DNA of 13,163 nt, taken from positions 1 to 13,163 of the forward strand of contig CAJTMB010000048.1 in the NCBI GenBank assembly GCA_910577105.1, written 5' to 3'. A program made the translations under genes and the position numbers. Each line of letters begins with the position of its first letter. The stretch's first letter is position 1. Source of the DNA: an uncultured Lachnospiraceae bacterium (GTDB lineage Bacteria > Bacillota > Clostridia > Lachnospirales > Lachnospiraceae). This document shows, piece after piece, positions 6,090 to 13,163 of the stretch. The notes below the pieces were generated by a model. The model did not search any database, had not been told where the DNA came from, and was given only the letters and a program-made list of their open reading frames with translations.

Positions 6090-6123
6090 GACCAATCATC
6101 TTTGTGGGTGGTTGGTCTTTTTT
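6090..6123 (+). terminator. Intrinsic terminator of rpsF-ssb-rpsR
   Basis: An 11-bp stem (including G-T pairs) joins 6090-6100 with 6107-6117 around a 6-nt loop. A six-T tract follows at 6118-6123. An A-run just upstream faces the T-tract, so the hairpin may also work weakly on the other strand. The next start codon is only 31 nt away. Confidence 0.88.
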
Positions 6124-6153
6124 ATAACCTTCAAATGATAAGGGACATTTGAT

Positions 6154-8244
6154 ATGATGGAATATGGGGTGGCGAAGAAAAAGCAAAAAAGAAACATGAC
6201 AGGGCTGCTTCTTGGAGTTCTGGCGATATGCGGCATTGCGGCTGTTTTGTCAGGATGTGTCAAAAAGAAAGTCGGGGAAGAGACTTGGAACAAAGCTGTC
6301 GCGAGGAAACTTGCAATAGAAGAGAACCTGCAATGGCAGCCGGTCTTTTCGCGGATGTATTTTCCGTTGTCAGAAAACCTTGGTGATAATAAAATCGGTT
6401 ATTTTGTATCAGGCAATAATCGGGAAAAGGAAAAGGCTCCTGAAAGTGCCGGACAGGATGCAGGAGTGATAGAGGTTTACGGCTATGCGCTTTCCGAGGA
6501 GGACTTTTTTTCACTTGTGGAAAGCACAGCCGGAGAACTGGAAAAAAGATATGAAGAGGAAGGTATTTATTATCTGTTAAACGGGAATGCGGCAATAGAG
6601 CAGCTTGTACAGTTGGACACAAAGAGAGAACATTGGCTGTTTATCAGAAGTCAGAACAGTGCGTATGCTTTTTGCGGTAAGATGGAAACCGAAGAGTGGC
6701 GGGTTTTTCTTGAGGATTTTATTTATACGGCTGATTTAAAATATAACGGTCTTCCGGTGATGAGGTCCAAAAGGCCTGTTTTGGATATAAAAATGGAGGA
6801 CCACCATCCGGGAATATGGCGAGGGCTGCAATTTAAGGACTTTTACGGTGGCTATTGGTTTGATATCGGAGACAGGGTTCTTCTCTTTCATGCGGAGGAA
6901 GACGGTTTTTACATAAAGCTGGAATCAGAAGTGGAAGATAAGCTTGTTGCGAGTGAGGCAGTACTGCGCCCGACAGAGATTTATCCGGCATATGGTACAG
7001 GGGAGGAAATCCTTTCCTACTTTCAGGATAAGTATCCGGATATGCATTGCCTGGTTGCGCGTTTTAGAGGAGAGGATTGGTACGGGCCGGGAGAAGAGGA
7101 TGAGGAAAAGGCTTTTTATTACATAGGGGGATTAGAGGAAAGTCGTGGGGTATTTCTTTGGAACGGACAACCATATGAGATTATCAGCAGAGGCAGGACG
7201 GACATGGCAAGCGCCATAAGCTTTGACATGGGATATAGGTGTCAGGTTCCGTTTTTACGTTGGGACAGGGAAGAGGACGGCAGCGTCATATTGTCAGACA
7301 ACCGCGACGGCAGCCATTTTCGTACATGGGACTTGGGCGGCGGGCAAGTGCTTGCGCTACGGGCAAAGCTTGTGGAAAGCATATCAGAGGGATACCTTGA
7401 TAATTACAGGTACCAAATTGAGGTCTACGATGTTGGCAGGAAGGAGCTTTTACAGGAATTTCAGGTAATATCCGCCGATAGATATGGGGAATCGTTTGTG
7501 TTTGAGGATTTTAATGCGGACGGTTATCCGGATTTGACCGTGGGTTACAATAGCGGATATGACGGCTCCTTCAAACACTATATATGGAATCCCGGGAAAA
7601 AAGAGTTTACAGAGCTTTCGGTAGAATGGGGATATTATGAATATGAGATAGATTTGGAGAAAAGAAGGCTGTGTCTGACATATGATGAGGGAGGCTGGGC
7701 TGACGCAACCTGTATTACGTATCAGTGGTCAGGCCTGATGGATTATGAAATGATAAAGAAGTTTGAACGCCGCCTGATTGGTAATGATATCAGTGTGGAA
7801 ATAATACGGTATGACGGGGGAAAAGAGGAAGTGCTTTCGGACTGTCTGTATTCCGTGAAAGAATATATTGAGCGGCAACATGAAATCACCCATGCTTATG
7901 ATGAGGATTTTGTATGGGAAAAGGAAATAACGGATGAGGAAACAGGAAAAAAGTATATGCTTCGGTATACGCAGATTTTCAGGAAAGAGGAAGCAAACCG
8001 TAACGGCGGCGTGTATTATGAAGGAAGACTTTGTGTGTATGATGAAAATACATATCTGATACGGATTGCGGAGTCGGATTTGATACTTCCTTATAAGGAT
8101 ATTATCTGGGAAGACGGTGACGGGGACGGCGAAAAAGAAATTACCGTTTATTATGAAGGTATGCATGACGCAGATGAAGGGGGCGGATACTGGAGAATAC
8201 CGTCTTCATCCTTAATCCGTCCGGATTATGTGCCTTCAAATTGA
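6154..8244 (+). CDS. Large lipoprotein with Ca2+-loop-like motifs, function unknown
   Basis: This encodes a 696-aa predicted lipoprotein. AAGGGA (6140-6145) is 8 nt before ATG 6154. A basic N-terminus (K8-R13) and a hydrophobic segment (17-32) lead to lipobox L32-S33-G34-C35. The mature part is acidic, aromatic and probably mostly beta. Two acidic loops stand out: F450-E-D-F-N-A-D-G-Y-P-D460, which fits an FG-GAP/VCBS-type calcium loop, and D654-G-D-G-D-G-E660, EF-hand-like. No catalytic motif is recognised. It probably sits on the outer face of the membrane. It lies between the rpsR terminator and gdpP with no clear promoter of its own, so expression may depend on terminator read-through or on a promoter overlapping the terminator. 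No strong terminator follows. I recognise no named family for the full length. Confidence 0.82.
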   Translation: MMEYGVAKKKQKRNMTGLLLGVLAICGIAAVLSGCVKKKVGEETWNKAVARKLAIEENLQWQPVFSRMYFPLSENLGDNKIGYFVSGNNREKEKAPESAGQDAGVIEVYGYALSEEDFFSLVESTAGELEKRYEEEGIYYLLNGNAAIEQLVQLDTKREHWLFIRSQNSAYAFCGKMETEEWRVFLEDFIYTADLKYNGLPVMRSKRPVLDIKMEDHHPGIWRGLQFKDFYGGYWFDIGDRVLLFHAEEDGFYIKLESEVEDKLVASEAVLRPTEIYPAYGTGEEILSYFQDKYPDMHCLVARFRGEDWYGPGEEDEEKAFYYIGGLEESRGVFLWNGQPYEIISRGRTDMASAISFDMGYRCQVPFLRWDREEDGSVILSDNRDGSHFRTWDLGGGQVLALRAKLVESISEGYLDNYRYQIEVYDVGRKELLQEFQVISADRYGESFVFEDFNADGYPDLTVGYNSGYDGSFKHYIWNPGKKEFTELSVEWGYYEYEIDLEKRRLCLTYDEGGWADATCITYQWSGLMDYEMIKKFERRLIGNDISVEIIRYDGGKEEVLSDCLYSVKEYIERQHEITHAYDEDFVWEKEITDEETGKKYMLRYTQIFRKEEANRNGGVYYEGRLCVYDENTYLIRIAESDLILPYKDIIWEDGDGDGEKEITVYYEGMHDADEGGGYWRIPSSSLIRPDYVPSN

Positions 8245-8345
8245 ATTTTTATTTCCATAATTTTTCTGCAAATATGTTTTCATTGCCGGAATACGGGATA
8301 AACCGGCCTCAAAGGATAAAAACTCCTAGCCTTCGACAAATTAAA

Positions 8346-8382
8346 TTGTGGAAAGATATAAGAAAAAATGGTATACTATACC
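8346..8382 (+). promoter_or_regulatory. gdpP operon promoter with overlapping palindrome
   Basis: TGGTATACT (8369-8377) is an extended -10. The only -35-like hexamer is TTGTGG at 8346-8351, with an over-long spacer of 20. The -10 lies inside a perfect 13-bp palindrome, GGTATACTATACC (8370-8382), and CTATAC...GTATAG repeats the theme just downstream. The palindrome could be an operator or a by-product of the AT-rich -10. Nothing else is recognised in the 175-bp gap 8245-8419 apart from a short GCCGG/CCGGC inverted repeat (8285-8307) without a T-tract. Confidence 0.5.
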
Positions 8383-8419
8383 AGTATAGGCAAATGAATA
8401 TGATGATACGGGGGCGTAC

Positions 8420-10471
8420 ATGAAGAAAAGGATTAGATTAAAAGGAAGAATCAAGACATATCTTCAGTTTTCGATTTACCTTGGTGTGCTTTTGCTGGTG
8501 ATTAATGCCGGCATATTGGTGATTGACTACAGAGCAGGGCTTTTGCTGGGATTTTTTACCCTCTTTTATTTTGCGGTAACCCTGACCTTGTATTTTTATA
8601 ACAAACCGGTCATTATCAACGAACTGGTCAGCTTTGCGACCCAGTACGGGCAGATTCAAAAACGGCTGTTAAGGGAACTGGAACTGCCGCATGCCCTGTT
8701 AGACGATGCCGGTAAAGTGATTTGGACAAACCAGGCTTTTGAAAATGCCACGGGGCAGCAAAAGGGATACAATAAGTCCATTATGGCGTTATTTCCTTCC
8801 ATCACGAAAGACCGCCTGCCTGATAATGAAGGCGTGGAGGAAACACAGTATGAGCTGACATATGAGGGAAAAGAATACATAGCCAAGTTCAAAAAGATAA
8901 CCCTCAAGGAAATGGCGGAAAACAGCGATATGATTCTGGCAAAAGGGTATGATGGTTTTCTGATAGCCGTCTATCTGTTTGATGAAACAGCCCTTCATAT
9001 TGCCTTGCAGGAAGTGGATGACCAGAGCTTGTCAGTAGGGCTTTTATATTTGGACAATTATGAGGAAGCGCTGGAAAGCGTGGAAGAAGTCAGGCGTTCC
9101 CTGCTTATTGCCCTGATTGACAGGAAGGTAAATAAGTATATTGCAGCGTTGGACGGTATTGTAAAGAAACTGGAAAAAGATAAGTATTTGGTCATTATGC
9201 GCAAGAAGTCGGTTGCACAGCTGCAGGATACACGTTTTGATTTGCTGGAAGACGTCAAGACAGTCAATATCGGCAATGAGATGGCCGTTACCATAAGTAT
9301 CGGCGTGGGGCTGGACGGGCTCACTTACGCACAGAATTATGAGTTTGCACGCAATGCCATAGATTTGGCATTGGGACGCGGTGGCGACCAGGCTGTTATC
9401 AAGACGCCGGAAAGCATTACTTATTACGGCGGTAAGAGCCAGCAGGTGGAGAAAAATACCCGCGTCAAGGCCCGTGTGAAGGCCCATGCGCTGAAGGAAA
9501 TCATTGCAGGTAAGGATAAAGTCATTATCATGGGGCACAGACTGGCAGACGTGGACAGCTTTGGAGCGGCGGTAGGTATTTACAGGATTGCACAGACGCT
9601 GGACAGAAAAGCCCATATTGTGCTTAACAGTGTTGCCAATTCCATGCAGCCGCTGATAGATTTGTTTAAAAACAATCCGGAATATGATGATGACATGATT
9701 GTCGGCAGCGGACAGGCTATCGAGCTGGCAGGCAACAATGCGGTGCTGGTGGTGGTGGATGTCAATAAGCCAACGATTACGGAGTGTCCCGACTTGCTAA
9801 AGGTTTGTAAATCCATTGTGGTTTTGGACCACCACAGGCAAGGGTCGGAGACAATCGAAAATGCGACGTTGTCCTATGTGGAGCCATATGCGTCTTCCGC
9901 CTGCGAGATGGTTTCCGAGATTTTGCAGTATACCAGCGATAACATAAAGATACGTACGGAAGAAGCTGACTGCATGTATTCCGGCATTATGATTGACACC
10001 AATAATTTCATGAGCAAAACAGGTGTGAGAACTTTTGAAGCGGCCGCTTTCCTGCGCCGGAACGGTGCGGATGTGACCCGTGTCAGGAAGATGTTCAGGG
10101 AGGATGCCATTGAGTACAAGGCGAAAGCGGATGCTGTCAGCCAGGCGGAAATCTACAGGCAGTCGTTTGCCATTTCCGTCTGCACAACGGAGGATATTCA
10201 AAGCCCTACCGTAATCGGGGCGCAGGCGGCTAATGAACTGTTAAATATCAGAGGCGTAAAAGCAAGCTTTGTATTGACGGATTATCAAGGAAAAATCTAT
10301 GTTTCAGCCCGCTCCATTGATGAGGTAAACGTCCAGATTATTATGGAAAGACTGGGAGGCGGAGGCCATATGAGTATTGCAGGGTGTCAGATGGAGGGCA
10401 TCGGCATCGCGGAAGCCATCGGCAACCTGAAAGCGACGATAGACATTATGCTGGAAGATGGAGATATCTGA
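8420..10471 (+). CDS. gdpP: Cyclic-di-AMP phosphodiesterase GdpP (YybT type)
   Basis: This is a 683-aa membrane protein with the full GdpP layout. Two N-terminal membrane helices span about 15-35 and 40-60. A PAS-like domain follows at about 82-150 (it binds haem in characterised members). A degenerate GGDEF domain covers about 170-330, where the GG(D/E)EF signature is lost. The catalytic DHH and DHHA1 domains complete it. Metal-site residues are visible: H373, D377 and D379 (MGHRLADVDS), D447 (VVVDVNK), D470-H471-H472 and D526 (MIDTNNF). The DHHA1 motif GGGGH is at 646-650. Characterised family members hydrolyse c-di-AMP to pApA and so influence osmolyte balance, cell-wall stress and beta-lactam tolerance. 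ATG 8420 has only a G-rich SD (GGGGG). It is followed by rplI after 38 nt and then dnaB, the same order as B. subtilis yybT-rplI-dnaC. Confidence 0.97.
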   Translation: MKKRIRLKGRIKTYLQFSIYLGVLLLVINAGILVIDYRAGLLLGFFTLFYFAVTLTLYFYNKPVIINELVSFATQYGQIQKRLLRELELPHALLDDAGKVIWTNQAFENATGQQKGYNKSIMALFPSITKDRLPDNEGVEETQYELTYEGKEYIAKFKKITLKEMAENSDMILAKGYDGFLIAVYLFDETALHIALQEVDDQSLSVGLLYLDNYEEALESVEEVRRSLLIALIDRKVNKYIAALDGIVKKLEKDKYLVIMRKKSVAQLQDTRFDLLEDVKTVNIGNEMAVTISIGVGLDGLTYAQNYEFARNAIDLALGRGGDQAVIKTPESITYYGGKSQQVEKNTRVKARVKAHALKEIIAGKDKVIIMGHRLADVDSFGAAVGIYRIAQTLDRKAHIVLNSVANSMQPLIDLFKNNPEYDDDMIVGSGQAIELAGNNAVLVVVDVNKPTITECPDLLKVCKSIVVLDHHRQGSETIENATLSYVEPYASSACEMVSEILQYTSDNIKIRTEEADCMYSGIMIDTNNFMSKTGVRTFEAAAFLRRNGADVTRVRKMFREDAIEYKAKADAVSQAEIYRQSFAISVCTTEDIQSPTVIGAQAANELLNIRGVKASFVLTDYQGKIYVSARSIDEVNVQIIMERLGGGGHMSIAGCQMEGIGIAEAIGNLKATIDIMLEDGDI

Positions 10472-10509
10472 GAGACATGCAGGGCAGAGAGAAAGGTGTG
10501 TGAAGAGAA

Positions 10510-10956
10510 ATGAAAATTATACTGTTGCAGGATGAGAAGAAGCTTGGGAAAAAAGGGGATATTATTGAAGCAAGTGACGGCTATGCCAGAAATTATATTT
10601 TACCCAAAAAGATTGGCGTGGAAGCAAATGCCAAAAACCTGAATGATTTGAAATTGCAGAAGGCTAACGAAGCAAAGATTGCAAAAGCGCGGCTGGAAGA
10701 AGCACAGGCGCTGGCAGGACAGCTGGCAGAAAAAACCGTGGAAGTTAAAATGAAGGCAGGAGAGGGCGGCAGGGCATTTGGCTCTGTTTCTTCAAAGGAA
10801 ATTGTGAATGCCTGCAAGGAGCAGTACGGTATTGAACTGGACAAAAAGAAGTTAGCGCTCCCGGAAGCCTTAAAAAATTTTGGTGTGTATGAGATAGACG
10901 TCAAACTGCATCCGCAGGTGATGGCTAAGTTGAAAGTACATATATCGGAGAGTTAA
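10510..10956 (+). CDS. rplI: 50S ribosomal protein bL9
   Basis: This is a 148-aa protein, the normal bL9 length. The N-terminal RNA-binding domain (MKIILLQDEKKLGKKGDIIE, DGYARNYILPKK) is followed by a long Lys/Ala/Glu-rich connecting helix (about 40-78). The C-terminal domain contains GRAFGSVSSKEI, KKLALPEALKNFGVYEIDVKLHP. bL9 binds 23S rRNA near the L1 stalk and helps maintain reading-frame fidelity. AAGGTG lies about 11 nt before the ATG, a long spacing, with GAAGAG closer in. It is the middle gene of gdpP-rplI-dnaB, 38 nt after gdpP and 18 nt before dnaB. Confidence 0.98.
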   Translation: MKIILLQDEKKLGKKGDIIEASDGYARNYILPKKIGVEANAKNLNDLKLQKANEAKIAKARLEEAQALAGQLAEKTVEVKMKAGEGGRAFGSVSSKEIVNACKEQYGIELDKKKLALPEALKNFGVYEIDVKLHPQVMAKLKVHISES

Positions 10957-10974
10957 ACCGGAAAGGACGGCAGG

Positions 10975-12327
10975 ATGCCGACAGAAGAAAGTAAGTTTAT
11001 GGAAGAAACCGTTTTAAAGAGGATATTGCCCCAAAGCGTGGAAGCGGAGCAATCTGTCATAGGTTCCATGATAATGGACAGGGAAGCGATAGTCATTGCT
11101 TCGGAAATCATAACAGGAGAAGATTTTTACAATAAGCAATACGGGACATTGTTTGAAACTATGGTAGAGCTTAATGATGAAGGCAGGCCGGTGGATTTGG
11201 TGACATTACAGGACAGGCTTAAGGAGAAGGATGTGCCGCCGGAGGTCAGCAGTCTTGAATTTGTCAGGGACTTGATTACAGCTGTTCCGACTTCTGCCAA
11301 CATCAAATATTATGCCGGTATTGTGGCGGAAAAGGCTACCTTAAGAAAACTGATACGTCTGAATGAGGAAATTGCCAATACCTGTTATGCGGGCAAGGAA
11401 AGCCTTGAAGTGATTTTGGAGGACGCTGAGAAAAGGATATTTGAAGTGGTGCAAAAGCGCAATTCCGGTGAGTTTGTACCCATCCGGCAGATTGTCATGA
11501 ACGCTATGGATGCAATCGAGAGAGCGTCCAGAAACAAGGGTGCGGTGACGGGGATTCCCACAGGGTTTGTGGATTTGGATTACCGGACAGCCGGGATGCA
11601 GCCATCGGATTTGGTGTTGATTGCAGCCAGACCTTCCATGGGCAAAACGGCATTTGTATTAAATATTGCGGAGCATGTGGCCTTTAAACAGAAGAAGGCA
11701 GTGGCGATATTCAGTCTGGAAATGTCAAAAGAACAGTTGGTGAACCGTCTGTTTTCCTTAGAGTCCAAGGTAGATTCCCAGCATATCAGGACAGGACAGC
11801 TTTCAGACCAGGAATGGGAAAAGCTGATTGAAAGCGCCGGGGTAATAGGCAAATCCAATCTGATTATAGATGATACGCCCGGTATCAGCATTTCGGAACT
11901 GAGGAGTAAATGCAGAAAATACAAGCTGGAGCATAATTTATCCATGATTATCATCGATTATCTGCAGTTAATGTCCGGAAGCGGAAGAACAGATTCCAGA
12001 CAACAAGAGATATCGGATATTTCACGCTCCTTGAAGGCATTGGCAAGAGAACTTTCCGTACCGGTACTGGCGCTTTCCCAGCTGTCCCGTGCCGTAGAAC
12101 AGCGGCCGGACCACAGGCCCATGCTTTCAGACCTTCGTGAATCCGGGGCGATTGAGCAGGATGCCGATGTGGTAATGTTCATTTACAGGGATGATTATTA
12201 CAATCATGACACGGAAAGGAAGGATATTGCAGAAATTATCATTGCAAAACAGAGAAACGGTCCGATTGGTACAATAGAACTGGCATGGCTGCCCAATTAT
12301 ACGAAGTTTGCCAATCTTGAAAGATAA
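10975..12327 (+). CDS. dnaB: Replicative DNA helicase DnaB
   Basis: This is a 450-aa hexameric 5'-3' helicase (called DnaC in B. subtilis) that unwinds the chromosome at the fork. The N-terminal domain (LPQSVEAEQSVIGSMI) binds primase and the loader. The RecA-like ATPase domain has Walker A AARPSMGKT (217-225), SLEMSKEQL, Walker B with D328 in MIIIDYLQLM, a LSQLSRAVEQR segment, and DLRESGAIEQDADVV near the C-terminus. AAAGGA lies about 7 nt before ATG 10975. A second in-frame ATG at 10999 would remove eight residues and lacks an SD. No intein or insertion is seen. It is the last gene of the gdpP operon and is followed by a terminator. Confidence 0.98.
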   Translation: MPTEESKFMEETVLKRILPQSVEAEQSVIGSMIMDREAIVIASEIITGEDFYNKQYGTLFETMVELNDEGRPVDLVTLQDRLKEKDVPPEVSSLEFVRDLITAVPTSANIKYYAGIVAEKATLRKLIRLNEEIANTCYAGKESLEVILEDAEKRIFEVVQKRNSGEFVPIRQIVMNAMDAIERASRNKGAVTGIPTGFVDLDYRTAGMQPSDLVLIAARPSMGKTAFVLNIAEHVAFKQKKAVAIFSLEMSKEQLVNRLFSLESKVDSQHIRTGQLSDQEWEKLIESAGVIGKSNLIIDDTPGISISELRSKCRKYKLEHNLSMIIIDYLQLMSGSGRTDSRQQEISDISRSLKALARELSVPVLALSQLSRAVEQRPDHRPMLSDLRESGAIEQDADVVMFIYRDDYYNHDTERKDIAEIIIAKQRNGPIGTIELAWLPNYTKFANLER

Positions 12328-12357
12328 AAGTCTAAAAGATAACAAAATAAAGCATAC

Positions 12358-12402
12358 AAAAGAGAACAGGTAAGGGAAAGCCCCGATACACGTTCTCTTT
12401 TT
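12358..12402 (+). terminator. Intrinsic terminator after dnaB
   Basis: A 10-bp stem pairs 12358-12367 with 12392-12401. The 24-nt loop contains a small inner GGG-AAAG-CCC hairpin (12374-12383). The final five Ts (12398-12402) are only partly outside the stem, so termination may be incomplete. It separates the gdpP operon from the MerR-type gene. Confidence 0.75.
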
Positions 12403-12463
12403 ATATAACAAGGTTGCATATGGCTAAAAAGTTTTTAGGGGAAACAGAAAGGAAGGATAGAAA

Positions 12464-13084
12464 ATGAGTACGGTATTTTTGATTTCAGATGCTGCAAAAA
12501 AAGTTAAGGTGGAAGCACATGTGTTACGTTACTGGGAAGAGGAATTGGGACTGCCGATTAAGCGCAATGAGCTTGGGCACCGCTACTATACAGAGGATGA
12601 TGTAAAGAGATTTCAGGAAATTAAAGATTTAAAGGAGCGGGGACTACAGTTGAAGGCAATCAGGATGGTTTTAAAAAATGGAAAGCTGGACATGCTGCCG
12701 GCAGAAGAAGAAATGGCAATACAGGAAACGGAAAGTGCAAAGACAGAAGAAAAAAGTACTAAGGAGGCATTTCCGGAGGAAGAAAGAGGAGTGGTACAAA
12801 CCATACAGCCTGCAACAGGTACTCTTGCTGAGGAAACCAGAGAAGAAAAGTCAGCAAGGCTTCAGTGGCTGCTCCAACAGATGTTTCGGGAAACATTGCA
12901 GGAAAACAATGATTATCTCTGCCGTCAGATGAAAGAAAGCATATTAAAGGAACTGGATTACCAGTTCAGAATGCAGGAAGAACGTGATGAGGAAAGAAAT
13001 GCAGAACAGATTAAGCGTGATGAAGAGCATTTTAAAAGAATTGATGAATTGCTTCGGAAAAAAAGAAGGTTATTGAAAAAGTAA
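12464..13084 (+). CDS. MerR-type winged-helix protein with C-terminal coiled coil
   Basis: This is a 206-aa protein. Residues about 5-73 form a MerR-type DNA-binding domain: FLISDAAKKVKVEAHVLRYWEEE, then GHRYYTEDDVKRFQEIKDLKERGLQLKAI. Residues about 75-115 are an acidic, low-complexity linker rich in Glu, Lys and Ser/Thr. Residues about 120-206 are strongly helical and highly charged, ending in a basic tail (KKRRLLKK). No Cys-based or ligand-binding effector domain of classical MerR activators is present. The layout resembles RacA and plasmid partition proteins with a DUF3967-like coiled tail, so a DNA-organising role is as plausible as transcriptional control; this is inference from architecture. 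AAGGAAGGA lies about 7 nt before ATG 12464. It follows dnaB after a terminator. I see no convincing promoter in 12403-12463. Confidence 0.85.
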   Translation: MSTVFLISDAAKKVKVEAHVLRYWEEELGLPIKRNELGHRYYTEDDVKRFQEIKDLKERGLQLKAIRMVLKNGKLDMLPAEEEMAIQETESAKTEEKSTKEAFPEEERGVVQTIQPATGTLAEETREEKSARLQWLLQQMFRETLQENNDYLCRQMKESILKELDYQFRMQEERDEERNAEQIKRDEEHFKRIDELLRKKRRLLKK

Positions 13085-13106
13085 ACAAAAAACCAGCCTG
13101 TATCAG

Positions 13107-13156
13107 AGAGGTAGTGTAAAAAAGTTTGTGTTTTTGGAAAAAAATACCTCTTTTTT
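13107..13156 (+). terminator. Possible terminator after the MerR-type gene
   Basis: AGAGGTA (13107-13113) pairs with TACCTCT (13145-13151), followed by a T-run to 13156. The loop is long (31 nt) and rich in A and T runs. It could be a terminator, or the end of a mobile element that begins here; the window stops too soon to tell. Confidence 0.4.
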
Positions 13157-13163
13157 GGTAAGA

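Noticed and set aside
8285..8307. GCCGG/CCGGC inverted repeat as terminator of the second lipoprotein gene
   Set aside because: Only 5 bp with a 13-nt loop and no T-tract after it.
8241..8423. 60-aa open frame between the second lipoprotein and gdpP
   Set aside because: No SD, and it overlaps the lipoprotein end, the gdpP promoter and the gdpP start; composition is that of AT-rich spacer.

Overview
The window looks like a chromosomal segment from a low-to-mid GC Gram-positive anaerobe, most likely class Clostridia and probably Lachnospiraceae. The supports are strong purine-rich Shine-Dalgarno sites, CCA-less tRNA genes, the rpsF-ssb-rpsR and gdpP-rplI-dnaB blocks known from Firmicutes, a DUF951 gene, and two large type II signal-peptide lipoproteins. 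This is inferred from gene content and order; I ran no database search.

Layout, all on the + strand. (1) 113-330: tRNA-Glu(TTC), tRNA-Asn(GTT) and tRNA-Cys(GCA), closed by a strong intrinsic terminator. (2) 497-2875: a 792-aa lipoprotein with an unrecognised N-terminal half and a C-terminal solute-binding-protein domain, with no ABC permease beside it. (3) 2890-3080: a striking palindromic element with perfect 34-bp inverted arms, a second nested set of arms and two central hairpins. A GGATTAG direct repeat lies exactly 14 nt outside each arm. (4) 3180-4913: a probable operon of a membrane DUF218/YdcF protein, a Sir2 NAD-dependent deacylase and a small DUF951 protein. (5) 4910-6123: the ribosomal/SSB operon rpsF-ssb-rpsR with its own promoter, a possible RBS-sequestering leader hairpin and a terminator. 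(6) 6154-8244: a second large lipoprotein, 696 aa, with Ca2+-loop-like acidic motifs. It sits between the two conserved housekeeping blocks. (7) 8369-12402: gdpP (c-di-AMP phosphodiesterase), rplI and dnaB, tightly packed and closed by a terminator. (8) 12464-13084: a MerR-type winged-helix protein with a long C-terminal coiled coil, followed by a hairpin/T-tract region that may be a terminator or the edge of an insertion sequence.

The core genes serve translation (bS6, bS18, bL9, tRNAs), replication (SSB, DnaB) and c-di-AMP turnover (GdpP). The accessory material consists of the two orphan lipoproteins, the palindromic element, the Sir2/DUF218 pair and the RacA-like MerR/coiled-coil protein. 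No CRISPR array, rRNA gene, complete transposase or toxin/immunity locus is visible. The best candidate for something undescribed is the palindromic element at 2890-3080. The lipoproteins are the least understood coding regions.
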